Assembly: GCA_964514665.1 (NCBI GenBank) | Contig: CAZESH010000189.1 | Span: 1-8,534 of the forward strand | DNA: 8,534 bases | Source: CAZESH01 sp964514665 | Lineage (GTDB): Bacteria; Bacillota; Bacilli; Paenibacillales; KCTC-25726 | Reading direction: 5' to 3' | Shown here: in pieces, positions 1 through 8,337 of the stretch | Layout: every line of letters starts with the position of its first letter | Numbering within the stretch: position 1 is the first letter of the stretch | The notes under the pieces: generated by a model | Seen by the model: only the letters and a program-made list of their open reading frames with translations | The model's database searches: none | What the model was told of the DNA's origin: nothing | Position numbers and translations under genes: made by a program

Positions 1-2023
1 TCTCGCAGGCTTGCGGACTGTCGGCATGGTTGATCGGATTCAAACGGTGAAACAGCTCCCAGGCGCTGCCGCCTTCACCGAGCATGGCCTGCGCCTCGAT
101 CATCCAGGTCGCCGCATGTGTATATTGTCCGCCGTTCTCGCGGATTCCCGGCAAATAGCCTCTGATGTATCCGGGATTCGGCTCGCTTTTGTCAAACGGC
201 GGTGTAAACAGCAGCAGCATGCCGGCATCGCGGAGATACAGCCGCTTCATCGCCTCGCCCATCGCCTGCTTTGCCCGGTCTTCCCCGGCCAGCCCGGAGA
301 TGACCGCCCACGATTGCGGCAGCGAGTCGATGCGGCACTCGGCATTGAGCTTCGAGCCGAGCGGCTCGCCGTTATCGAAGTACGCCCGGCGATACCATTC
401 CCCGTCCCATGCCTGCTCCTCCAGATTGGCGGCAATCGTCCGCGCGGACTGCTTGTAGCGCTCGGCCCGCGCAGCATCGCCCCGCCTTTCACAAATCTCC
501 GCGTAACGCTGCAGGATCAGTCCGAGGAACCAACCGAGCCACACGCTCTCGCCTTTGCCCAGCTTGCCCACCTCATTCATGCCGTCGTTCCAATCTCCGC
601 TTCCCATTAGCGGAATGCCATGGGGACCGAGCTTGAGCGAACGGTCGATCGCAGCCAGACAGTGCTCGTACACGCTGGCCGAGTGCTCTGTCTGCTGCGG
701 CTCAAAATATTTCTCATACTCCTGCCTGCCAAGCTTCTCCCCCTGCACGAAAGGCGCCTTTTCATCAAGCAGCGAGAAGTCTCCTGTCGTCTCCACATAC
801 CTGGCAGCAGCATAAGGGAGCCACAGCAGATCATCGGAAAATTTGGTGCGGATGCCTTTTTCCGTATCGCCCGGGTGCCACCAATGGAGCACGTCGCCTT
901 CGGGAAATTGATGGGCGCAGTGCAGCACAATCTGCGCTCTGGCCTGCTGCGGGAAAATCTCAGCGATGTTGACGGCGTCCTGCAACTGGTCGCGAAAGCC
1001 GTAAGCCCCTCCGGATTGATAAAAGGCGCTCCGCCCCCATATTCTGCATACCAGTGACTGATAAACTAGCCAGCCGTTCAGCATCATATCCATACTGGCG
1101 TCCGGTGTCTTCACCTGTATCGTGCCGAGCAGCCCGCTCCAGTAATCCCGCACACGCCGCAGCGCCTGCTCCGCCTGGTCCGGTTGACGATACCGCGCCG
1201 CCAGCCGCGCCGCCGCTTCCGCTTCCTTTACCTGCCCGAACAGAAACACGATGCGGATTTCCTCTTGCGGGGCCAGCTCGATCTCCATCTGCAGCGCTGC
1301 CCAGGGATCTAGACCGCCGCCCGTATCCTTGGAAAGCGGCTGACTCCATGCCGCCGGATCGTTTCGCCGCTCCAGCCAGTCCGCATAATGACCGCTCCAC
1401 GATCGCAGGGGCAGGCTTGCCGCCGCAAACGCCGTTCTCTCCGGATAGGCGAACGAGAAAGGATTGCGCACGGTCAGGAGCTCATCCTCCGGGTGCATCC
1501 GCGTCACGATCGTGCTTGCCGACGTTTCCTCGCTGACGCCGAGCACGGGTCTGAGCGAATACGTGATGATCAGCTTGCGCTTCTCCCCGGTTTGATTGCT
1601 CAGCCGCAGCAGCTGAACCTTCAGCGGATCTTCGAGCGGCACGAACTGGGTCAACTGATGATCGATCCCGGCATGGCCATGACTGAACGTGCTGTAACCG
1701 AAGCCGTGCTCGATCGTGTATACCGCATTCGTCCGCAGCGGATCTGGGGTTGCCGACCATGCGCTCCCGCGCTGCGGATCGCCGATTACAATCGCTTCTC
1801 CAGGCATGTTCGAGACCGGATCGTTCGACCATGGCGTCAGCTTGTTTTCCCGGCTGTTCTCGGCCCATACATAGCCGCCTCCATTTTCCGCAACGGTACA
1901 GCCGAACTGCGGATTGGCCAGCACATTCACCCATGGCGCAGGCGTCTGCTGATCGCCGTTCAGCACGATGCGGTATACCTTGCCGTCCTCGGCAAAGCCT
2001 CCGTATCCGTTATAGAACAGCAG
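1..2023 (-). other. GH94 phosphorylase module within the synthase, partial
   Basis: Residues about 2045-2718 and onward. A beta-sandwich starts at NGYGGF (2049-2054) and contains DPQRGSAWSATP (2126-2137). The alpha-barrel follows with YQSGGAYGFRDQLQD (2379-2393), HWWHP (2424-2428), the catalytic GDWNDG (2520-2525, which in GH94 holds the general-acid aspartate), NAECRIDSLPQSWA (2604-2617) and NPINH (2706-2710). The final family motifs, including the glycine- and tryptophan-rich phosphate-site region, lie beyond the edge. In the family this module phosphorolyses the growing glucan to glucose 1-phosphate and so sets ring size. A second, earlier beta-sandwich (about 1560-1800) and GQNQLWKYGISGDFPI (1889-1904) precede it. 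Confidence 0.85.
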
Positions 2024-5000
2024 TTCCCCAGTCGCTTCGGCGACAGCGCCGGACTGATTCCCCGCCGGCTCCAGGCCTTTCCTGTTATTTACTGGATGAA
2101 CCGGCGCGGACGGCTTCATTTTTTCCCGGTTCGCTTTCAGCTGCGAATGCATTGACTGCTCGTCAAGATCGATTACCGCCCTTGCCGCCGCATACAACAG
2201 ATTGCGATCCTTCTCAAGCAGACCGCCTCCGTCAATCACATGCACCGCGCTGCGGCCGGCAGGACGATGGGCGTAAGCAGCCAGGTTTTTCAAATGCTCG
2301 ATCAGCGTTTGATAGTAGCCCTGCTCCTCGTCGCAAACGATCGCCAGATCGGCCGCCATGCCTTTGGCATTAAGGTAGAACACCGCTTTGACAAGCGATC
2401 TCGCCTTGTCCAAATGATCGGTATCCGAGATAAAGGCCAGCACGATCGGAAAATCTCCGGATATTCCGTATTTCCAAAGCTGATTCTGTCCGGCGCTGTT
2501 TCTCTCGATAAATTCCCGATATTTTCTGCGCAGCGGGCTGTGAAACACCAGCGGCGGCAGCAGCTCATAGCCGATCTTCAGCTCGCGCGGCGATACATTG
2601 AGAAAATTGACGGCAATCCGGCTTTGCATTTCCGCGATTTGCGCAGAGTCAAGGGCAGTCTGCAAACCATATTTATCCAGCAAATCCAACGCGGCCCCGC
2701 GGGACTGCGCGATACCTGTGACAAACACGGCGGTCGACCGCTCTCCGGGCTCGATGCGGATTCGTTTGCGCAGACTGAATACCGGATCCAGAACAGCGCC
2801 TTCGGTCTGCTGCAACGGAGTGTTTAAGGCTGCCGCTTCGGCAATGGTTCTGCCCCTTCCGATAAAGGCAGGCCGGCTCGTCTCATATTCCAGCCCGTCT
2901 GCCGCACCATGATCTGCGGCAATGCCGTGGAACGCCCACAGCTCTCGATCATCCTCCCCCTTGCGGCGCCGATTGGCGAGCAATCCATGCTTATCCGGCA
3001 CTGCTTCGGTTTGAATGAATAATTTGCTGTAAGCGGGATGGGATACGTCTGCGGATTGCACCGCCAGTACAATCTCCTGGTAGCTGGTGATTTCCAGCTC
3101 CAGCGGCGTCGATCCCGTATTGGCAATCGTTAATTGGCGGATTTCCGCGTCATCCTCCGGGCTGACCCATACGCGCATTGTGGTTTTCATCTGCCCGTCG
3201 GTCCGGGTAAATTTCGCCTGGCCAAGCGAGAAATCAACCGCATATTCATCTGCAGGTCCCGGCAGCGGATCGAGCGCGGCCGAGCGCACCGAGCCGTCCC
3301 GGATATTCTTGATGAACAAGAACATCCCGTAGCTGCCGGGGTCTGCTTTCTCCCGCCAACGCGTCACCATCGTATTGTCCGTCTTGAAGTATCCGCCGCC
3401 TCTGTCCGTCAGCATCACACTGTTATTGCGGCTGGACAGCACATGGCAGTTGGGCAGCGGATTGCCCGGCTCGCGATAATGAGCGGACCAGGTGGTGTCC
3501 GGCATTGACTCCGGCGTCAAGGCGCGTTTGAATTCGCGGAATTCCTTCATTACCGGCACGTGGTCGGGCACCTTTTCCTGCAGCAGCGTTTCTCCGGCGA
3601 TCACCTCGGGAATCGAATGAAACGTGTTCACCATGGCATTTTCATGCAGATAATTGTAAATCGCCAGAAACCCCATGCCGGTATGATGCGCCATGAAATT
3701 CCGCACGACCTGCAGCGGTTTGTCCGAGATTCGCGATGGCGTAAAATCGAGCGCATCATACAGCCCGTATTCTCCTTCGGCCTGCAGCGCAATCAGCCGC
3801 TTCAAATTGGAGAGCGAGCGTTCGGGATCAAAGGGAAGCGCCAGCAAAGTGGAATAAGGCGATATTACATAATCCTCCGCCAATCCACGTTTCAAACCTA
3901 ACTGCGGAATGCCGAAAGCTTTATACTGATAATTCAGATCCAGATCGAAAAAATAGAAGGCCGATTCCGAAATGCCCCATGGTTTGTCTTGCGCACGTCC
4001 GTAATTTTGCTGCGCCTTTACGACCGTCCGGCATGTGGTGTCGAGCAAGGTGCGTTCGAAATGCTTCATCACCAGCACCGGCATCAAATATTCGAACATC
4101 GTCCCCGACCAGGATAACAGCGTTTTGGAACGATGGATCGCCGTCAGCTGCCGTCCCAGCCTGTACCAGTGTCTTTTCGGCAGCTGTCGCTGCACGACGG
4201 CGACATAGCTGGCCAAGCGGGCTTCCGATGCCAGCAGATCGTAGCTGTTTCCCGTCAATTCCTGGTTGTCCCAGTCGTATCCGATCGACAGCAGCTGCTT
4301 TCTGTCGTCATACAACGCGCTGAAGTCCGTCTGCCGCGCGAGCTTGTCCGTCCGCTTCACGAGACTGTTAATGCAGCGCAGATTTTCTTCGACTTCCATC
4401 TTGATCAGGCTCACCCTGTGAGCGGCAACCTTGGCGGCTGCCGCTTCCTTTCCGCCGGAGTCGCCGTTTTTGGCCTTGATCAGCTCCATGTGCAGCCGCG
4501 TGTAAAACGCATTGAGCTCCTCCAGCGATACAGAGCCGGGAATCCGTTCCAGACGGCTCTCTATACTTTGCACAACGACGCTTTCCAACACCCCCTGCTC
4601 CTCGTGCTGCAGCTTTAACAGAAAAAGGGATTCCCATTCCAGGCGGTACTCCTTGGCCATAAGCCGGAATTTCTTCGCCCAGCTGCCTTCCCCCAGCTCC
4701 AGCCGTGCCAGGTCATCGAACAAATCCCGCCACTCCGCTGCGTTTTGCGGTGTCTTCTGCAGCTTTTTATAAACCTCCGACCAGCGGATTCCCTCCACCT
4801 TGTCTTCGTTTTTGACCAGCTCCAGCGTGTCTTCAAAGCCTATGAGCAGCTTTTCGTCAAACAGCGCCCGCTGCGGATATTCCTTTAAACCCTGGGAAAG
4901 CACCATCATCAAGGCAACGAAATTTCCGCTGTCTACCGAAGATACATATTTCGGCCTGAGCACTTCAAGCGCGCGGAGATCATACCAGTTGAACAAGTGA

Positions 5001-8000
5001 CCCCGCCATTTATCCAGTCGTTCAATCGTAGAGACGGATCTCTCCATTTTGCGGACTGCTCCCATTGCCGATACATAACCGAAATCTGCAGCGGCCAGGA
5101 GCGAAGCCAGGTAAAGTCCGATATTGGTTGGAGAAGTGCGGTCCGCCGTTCCCTTGGGAGGATATTCCTGGACATTGTCGCAGGGCAAATCATGCTTGCT
5201 TTTTCCGGAAAAATCCTCGAAATAAGCCCAGCTTTTTCGCGCGATCCGGCGCAGCAGGAGGTGGTCCTCACGTGGAAGAGGTGCTGCCGCAGACGGCCTT
5301 CGGCTGACAAAGTAAGCTATGTAGGACGAGAATATCCATAACACGGCAAACGGGGCAAGCAGCGGCAGCAGTTCCCGCCTGAACAACGCCGTGAGCACGA
5401 CGATCAACGCGATGATGAAATACCCGGGCAACATGCTTTTGATTACCGCGGCAAAATCGTTTTTCGTCTTTTCTTCCGCTTCCGCAGCCGTCGTCCAGCG
5501 CAGCAGGTATTTCTTGGATAGGGTCAGCCGATATATGGTGCGTACAATCGCATCCAATACAAGATAAGCTTCGTACGGCAAAAAGGCAAGCTGCAGGAAA
5601 GCCTGCAGCAGCTGCTTGGAGACGTCAAGATCGCGGCGAACCTTGCTTCTTCGGCTTGGCAGCAGCCGGCTGATCAAATCGGCCATACGGGCCAAACGGA
5701 CAAATACGGGAGTAAGCAGCAGGACAACTGCGGCACCGAGCCATACCAGCGCGTTTCCGGGGAAGAACCCGAAGGCCCCGAAAAACAGCAGCAGCAGGAA
5801 AACAGGCTGCAGGCTTCTGCGCAAATTATCAAAAATCTTCCACTTCGAGAGCAGCGTCAGCGGATTGCGGATCTTCCCGATGCTTGCCGTTTTTACCAAC
5901 GGACCAAGCCATTCGAAAAGCTGCCAATCGCCGCGCACCCAACGATGCATGCGCTGCATGTAGGATAAATATTTATTGGGAAAATCCTCCAAAACCGCGA
6001 TATCGGTGGCCAGCGCCGAACGTACAAAACAGCCTTCCAGCAGATCGTGGCTGAGCACCTTATTATCCGGGATAAGCGGATCAAGCAGCTTGCGGCATAC
6101 TTCCACATCATAGATGCCCTTTCCCATGAAAATCCCTTCGCTAAAGCGGTCCTGATACAAATCGGAATTGGTTGACGTATATGAATCGATGCCCATCTGA
6201 CCGGCGCAAATATCAGCATAGAGCGTGCGCTCCTCGGCTGTTACGTAAGTGCATATTCCCGGCTGAATCAATCCGTAGCCTTCGGTCACTCTGTGCTTTT
6301 GCTCATCGACCACCGCTTGGTTCAACGGATGCGTGATGGTCGCGATCAAACGCCTGGCCGTATCCATCGGCAGCAATGTATCCGCATCGAGCGTGATCAC
6401 ATACTTGATTGCTCCGCTAAGCGCTTCAAAACCTTCCGACACATGGAGATGACTCGTTTCCCGTTCGCCTGTCAGCAGGCGGTTAAGCTCAACCAAAGCG
6501 CCCCTTTTTCTTTCCCAATCCATCCACACGCCTTCCTGCGGATTATAGCGCCGCTCCCTTTGCAAATAGTAAAAAGGCCCCCCGCTTTGCCCGTATTTTT
6601 CGTTCAAGCCGGCGATTTTCTCGGCGGCATACGCCACGACCTGCGGATCATCGGGCTTTTGTTTTTGCAGCGCATCGGCAAATTCCCCGAGCAGGGCGAA
6701 ATAAAGATGCTGTTCTCGATTGGCCAAGTAATGGGTTTCCAAATTGGCAACCGCGCGATCGGCATGCTCCTTGTTCTTCAGCACGACGGGAACGACTACG
6801 AGGGAAGCGGCTGTTTGGGGAATGCCTCCGTCGTAATTCATTTTCGGCAAAAAATGCGGCGGCGTACGACGAATAAAAACCCAGTGCAGAATGCGGATCA
6901 CAAATTCGCTCACCGGAACAAGCAGCAGCAATGCGATCAGCAGCGATACGCCGATGCTTGCCGAGGCTAAATAAGCATAGGAAAAAAAAACGGCATCCGC
7001 CATCAAAGTGAAAAATGCGATCGAAAGCAAATAACCGATATGCGAATAGTCGTGATGCCGGCGATGTCTTTTGCCGATGCCCAGCCGGTCGACCAGCCGC
7101 TCTCTTCCCCTTCCGATCAGGTAATAGCCGACATGCCTGGATTTAAGCGTCCCACGCTGCTCGGTCTGCTGCGCCAATTCCAAGGCGGCCTCTGCCACCC
7201 GTATTTCATCAATGCCGCTTTTCAAGGCCAGACGCTCCACCTGGCGGCGATAATAATCGCGAGACTCGAAATCCATTTTTTCATAGATTCCGCAAGGATC
7301 CTGCTGCAGGGTGCGCTCTACAGCCGAAAGCGATTCTGTAACGCGATTCCAATCATCCGCGGCAATCTGTATCAAGCTGTTAATGCAGTTTCCCATCATA
7401 TGCTGCAGATGGGCTTGTTCCTTATGCGCAAGCTCAAGCGCGCTTTCCATCGTCAGATTATGTTCCGACAGCAATTGCTCAAAATATAGAAACACATTTT
7501 GCGCTTCGGTTTCTTCGTTTCTCAGCTTTTTTGCCAAACGCTCCACCCAGACGTGCACATGGGAGCCGCCATCCTTCCATTCCTGCCGAAGCCGCGGAAG
7601 CCATTGTGAAGATTGTCCCTTGAATGAACCTGCTTGATTCCAGATGCTTTGATTTTCGCCGATCTTCCCGGCCAGCGTTTGCAGCCTGCGCACCAAAGCA
7701 AGCTTGATCATCAGGGCAAGCAGCCATAGCTCCGTCATATTCAAGATTTGCTTGCTTTGATAGGCCCATAGGAATGCCCCCAGTTTTTCGGTATCGAAAT
7801 AGCCTTCCGAAAGTCCGATAAAATGCTGGGCGAGCGCAAAAATCCTCGGCATTTGCGACCATTCCCCCGTCTCCAAAATACCGAGCCGCGTTGTATTCAA
7901 GTTATCCAATTCATAGGCGGTCATCTTGACCTGCTGTTCGATTTTGTAAAAATTGTCCAATAGCCATTCCGCACCGGGATATAAGTCCATGGAACGATCC

Positions 8001-8155
8001 ATTTTATTAAAGCGGTCATAGATTTCCGCAATCGCGCGGTAATCCGCCATCAGCTCGCGCCTCAGCCGATTTACCGCATAACGCTTCATCACAATAGTCT
8101 GATTTCTAGCTAGAACCTCCCCCTGATTTACAAGTTCATCGATAGAAACCGCCAT
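1..8155 (-). CDS. Cyclic beta-1,2-glucan synthase (GT84-GH189-GH94), C-terminus cut by the window edge
   Basis: Membrane enzyme that makes cyclic beta-1,2-glucan from UDP-glucose. The frame is open for 2718 codons; family members are roughly 2800-2900 residues, so about 100-150 are missing (family knowledge). Domain order seen: residues 1-370 soluble and helical, with the family motif DPCGIYEKMDF at 286-296 and HVGYYLI at 341-347; membrane helices near 373-396 and 400-425; GT84 core 439-750; four further hydrophobic segments near 784-798, 803-818, 908-924 and 928-950, giving the six usual for the family; cyclisation domain about 960-1500; a GH94-like beta-sandwich about 1560-1800; a phosphorylase module from about 2045 to the edge. 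The ATG at 8155 is chosen because AAAGGA lies ten bases upstream and an in-frame TAA at 8219-8221 has no start codon between. No signal peptide. GC-rich codons throughout, with no break in composition. It follows a terminator, so it is probably monocistronic at its 5' end. Homologues are called chvB, ndvB or cgs; I assign no symbol because the lineage is uncertain. Confidence 0.95.
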   Translation of the reverse strand, partial: MAVSIDELVNQGEVLARNQTIVMKRYAVNRLRRELMADYRAIAEIYDRFNKMDRSMDLYPGAEWLLDNFYKIEQQVKMTAYELDNLNTTRLGILETGEWSQMPRIFALAQHFIGLSEGYFDTEKLGAFLWAYQSKQILNMTELWLLALMIKLALVRRLQTLAGKIGENQSIWNQAGSFKGQSSQWLPRLRQEWKDGGSHVHVWVERLAKKLRNEETEAQNVFLYFEQLLSEHNLTMESALELAHKEQAHLQHMMGNCINSLIQIAADDWNRVTESLSAVERTLQQDPCGIYEKMDFESRDYYRRQVERLALKSGIDEIRVAEAALELAQQTEQRGTLKSRHVGYYLIGRGRERLVDRLGIGKRHRRHHDYSHIGYLLSIAFFTLMADAVFFSYAYLASASIGVSLLIALLLLVPVSEFVIRILHWVFIRRTPPHFLPKMNYDGGIPQTAASLVVVPVVLKNKEHADRAVANLETHYLANREQHLYFALLGEFADALQKQKPDDPQVVAYAAEKIAGLNEKYGQSGGPFYYLQRERRYNPQEGVWMDWERKRGALVELNRLLTGERETSHLHVSEGFEALSGAIKYVITLDADTLLPMDTARRLIATITHPLNQAVVDEQKHRVTEGYGLIQPGICTYVTAEERTLYADICAGQMGIDSYTSTNSDLYQDRFSEGIFMGKGIYDVEVCRKLLDPLIPDNKVLSHDLLEGCFVRSALATDIAVLEDFPNKYLSYMQRMHRWVRGDWQLFEWLGPLVKTASIGKIRNPLTLLSKWKIFDNLRRSLQPVFLLLLFFGAFGFFPGNALVWLGAAVVLLLTPVFVRLARMADLISRLLPSRRSKVRRDLDVSKQLLQAFLQLAFLPYEAYLVLDAIVRTIYRLTLSKKYLLRWTTAAEAEEKTKNDFAAVIKSMLPGYFIIALIVVLTALFRRELLPLLAPFAVLWIFSSYIAYFVSRRPSAAAPLPREDHLLLRRIARKSWAYFEDFSGKSKHDLPCDNVQEYPPKGTADRTSPTNIGLYLASLLAAADFGYVSAMGAVRKMERSVSTIERLDKWRGHLFNWYDLRALEVLRPKYVSSVDSGNFVALMMVLSQGLKEYPQRALFDEKLLIGFEDTLELVKNEDKVEGIRWSEVYKKLQKTPQNAAEWRDLFDDLARLELGEGSWAKKFRLMAKEYRLEWESLFLLKLQHEEQGVLESVVVQSIESRLERIPGSVSLEELNAFYTRLHMELIKAKNGDSGGKEAAAAKVAAHRVSLIKMEVEENLRCINSLVKRTDKLARQTDFSALYDDRKQLLSIGYDWDNQELTGNSYDLLASEARLASYVAVVQRQLPKRHWYRLGRQLTAIHRSKTLLSWSGTMFEYLMPVLVMKHFERTLLDTTCRTVVKAQQNYGRAQDKPWGISESAFYFFDLDLNYQYKAFGIPQLGLKRGLAEDYVISPYSTLLALPFDPERSLSNLKRLIALQAEGEYGLYDALDFTPSRISDKPLQVVRNFMAHHTGMGFLAIYNYLHENAMVNTFHSIPEVIAGETLLQEKVPDHVPVMKEFREFKRALTPESMPDTTWSAHYREPGNPLPNCHVLSSRNNSVMLTDRGGGYFKTDNTMVTRWREKADPGSYGMFLFIKNIRDGSVRSAALDPLPGPADEYAVDFSLGQAKFTRTDGQMKTTMRVWVSPEDDAEIRQLTIANTGSTPLELEITSYQEIVLAVQSADVSHPAYSKLFIQTEAVPDKHGLLANRRRKGEDDRELWAFHGIAADHGAADGLEYETSRPAFIGRGRTIAEAAALNTPLQQTEGAVLDPVFSLRKRIRIEPGERSTAVFVTGIAQSRGAALDLLDKYGLQTALDSAQIAEMQSRIAVNFLNVSPRELKIGYELLPPLVFHSPLRRKYREFIERNSAGQNQLWKYGISGDFPIVLAFISDTDHLDKARSLVKAVFYLNAKGMAADLAIVCDEEQGYYQTLIEHLKNLAAYAHRPAGRSAVHVIDGGGLLEKDRNLLYAAARAVIDLDEQSMHSQLKANREKMKPSAPVHPVNNRKGLEPAGNQSGAVAEATGELLFYNGYGGFAEDGKVYRIVLNGDQQTPAPWVNVLANPQFGCTVAENGGGYVWAENSRENKLTPWSNDPVSNMPGEAIVIGDPQRGSAWSATPDPLRTNAVYTIEHGFGYSTFSHGHAGIDHQLTQFVPLEDPLKVQLLRLSNQTGEKRKLIITYSLRPVLGVSEETSASTIVTRMHPEDELLTVRNPFSFAYPERTAFAAASLPLRSWSGHYADWLERRNDPAAWSQPLSKDTGGGLDPWAALQMEIELAPQEEIRIVFLFGQVKEAEAAARLAARYRQPDQAEQALRRVRDYWSGLLGTIQVKTPDASMDMMLNGWLVYQSLVCRIWGRSAFYQSGGAYGFRDQLQDAVNIAEIFPQQARAQIVLHCAHQFPEGDVLHWWHPGDTEKGIRTKFSDDLLWLPYAAARYVETTGDFSLLDEKAPFVQGEKLGRQEYEKYFEPQQTEHSASVYEHCLAAIDRSLKLGPHGIPLMGSGDWNDGMNEVGKLGKGESVWLGWFLGLILQRYAEICERRGDAARAERYKQSARTIAANLEEQAWDGEWYRRAYFDNGEPLGSKLNAECRIDSLPQSWAVISGLAGEDRAKQAMGEAMKRLYLRDAGMLLLFTPPFDKSEPNPGYIRGYLPGIRENGGQYTHAATWMIEAQAMLGEGGSAWELFHRLNPINHADSPQACE
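3656..5278 (-). other. GH189-type cyclisation domain within the synthase
   Basis: Residues about 960-1500, directly after the sixth membrane segment. Family landmarks seen are TSPTNIGLYL (1007-1016), YVSSVDSGN (1070-1078), YDLLASEARLASY (1305-1317), SWSGTMFEYLMP (1348-1359), PWGISES (1392-1398), GLYDALDFTP (1464-1473) and FMAHHTGM (1487-1494). In the Thermoanaerobacter italicus enzyme the equivalent domain alone converts linear beta-1,2-glucan to rings by transglycosylation and founded family GH189 (established knowledge). The later half matches the glycoamylase-like Pfam domain. The limits are approximate. Residues 1100-1290 are charged and helical and include an alanine-rich stretch with GDSGG at 1231-1235. 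Confidence 0.8.
5906..6841 (-). other. GT84 glucosyltransferase core within the synthase
   Basis: Residues about 439-750. The domain opens with a hydrophobic strand (SLVVVPVV, 451-458). It then shows the metal and UDP-sugar binding DxD motif (TLDADT, D590 and D592), the family stretch NSDLYQDRFSEGIFMGKG (663-680), the catalytic-base motif LSHDLLEG (D704) and the acceptor-site RxxRW signature (RMHRW, 735-739) followed by VRGDWQ. All residues I expect of an inverting GT-A enzyme are present, so it should be active. Membrane helices lie on both sides, which places it on the cytoplasmic face. In the family this domain elongates a beta-1,2-glucan that is carried on the protein itself. Confidence 0.9.
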
Positions 8156-8165
8156 ATTGTGTACA

Positions 8166-8171
8166 TCCTTT
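8166..8171 (-). promoter_or_regulatory. Ribosome binding site of the synthase
   Basis: AAAGGA on the minus strand, ten bases before the ATG at 8155. It fits the anti-Shine-Dalgarno sequence moderately and the spacing is slightly long. An ATG at 8164-8166 overlaps this box but is eleven bases upstream of, and out of frame with, the chosen start. Confidence 0.7.
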
Positions 8172-8206
8172 CGTAAAGTGAGTGTGAGACGGTAGTCGGA
8201 TTTCCC

Positions 8207-8212
8207 TTTATA
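8207..8212 (-). promoter_or_regulatory. Possible -10 box of the synthase promoter
   Basis: TATAAA on the minus strand matches the sigma-A -10 consensus at five of six positions and would give a leader of about 45 bases. No acceptable -35 hexamer lies 16-18 bases upstream. The only good -35-like hexamer, TTGACG at 8248-8253, is 35 bases away, too far to form one promoter with it. If real, the promoter may need an activator or another sigma factor. Confidence 0.3.
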
Positions 8213-8238
8213 GTATGGTTAACTTTCCATCCATCTCA

Positions 8239-8264
8239 TTCACATTTCGTCAAATTTTCACATT
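8239..8264 (-). repeat. Pair of perfect 8-base direct repeats, possible operator
   Basis: AATGTGAA occurs at 8257-8264 and again at 8239-8246 on the minus strand, 18 bases start to start, with the TTGACG hexamer between the copies. They sit about 30 bases upstream of the -10-like box, where an activator or response regulator often binds. The repeats are seen directly; the function is inferred. Confidence 0.4.
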
Positions 8265-8277
8265 GGCTTTATGAGAA

Positions 8278-8337
8278 AACCTCTACCGGGGCTTCCCAAA
8301 GATGAGCGACCGCGTTTAGAGGTTGGTTTATCGCGGT
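8278..8337 (-). other. Two interleaved inverted repeats, possible switch or pseudoknot
   Basis: Read on the minus strand, the order is ACCGCG (8332-8337), AACCTCTA (8317-8324), CGCGGT (8309-8314), TAGAGGTT (8278-8285). The first pairs with the third (6 bp) and the second with the fourth (8 bp). The two stems therefore form either a pseudoknot or alternatives to each other. The 8-bp stem also encloses a small GGG/CCC hairpin (8288-8297) and is followed by TTTTC. I recognise no known riboswitch class. As DNA it could also be a protein binding site. Confidence 0.4.

Noticed and set aside
247..492. Short minus-strand open frames within the synthase (also at 607-930, 960-1400, 1482-1934, 7479-7862)
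   Set aside because: They are in other frames than the synthase, have arginine- and serine-rich composition and show no family motifs.
1388..2155. Long plus-strand open frame of 255 codons
   Set aside because: It lies exactly antisense and in codon register with the synthase. The synthase uses few TTA, CTA and TCA codons, so the mirrored frame has few stops. The product has no recognisable motifs.
5783..5795. CAG trinucleotide repeats on the plus strand
   Set aside because: These are consecutive CTG leucine codons in a membrane helix, too short and too well explained to call a microsatellite.
6293..6970. Plus-strand open frame of 225 codons
   Set aside because: It is the same codon-register antisense effect, over the GT84 core. 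The sense strand carries all the expected motifs.
8248..8253. TTGACG as a standard -35 box
   Set aside because: At 16-18 bases downstream there is only GATGGA, ATGGAA or TGGAAA, none of which resembles a -10 box.
8332..8337. ACCGCG after the terminator, as in a T-box antiterminator
   Set aside because: The preceding AGGGTGG part of the T-box consensus is absent, and the downstream gene is not an amino-acid gene or tRNA synthetase.
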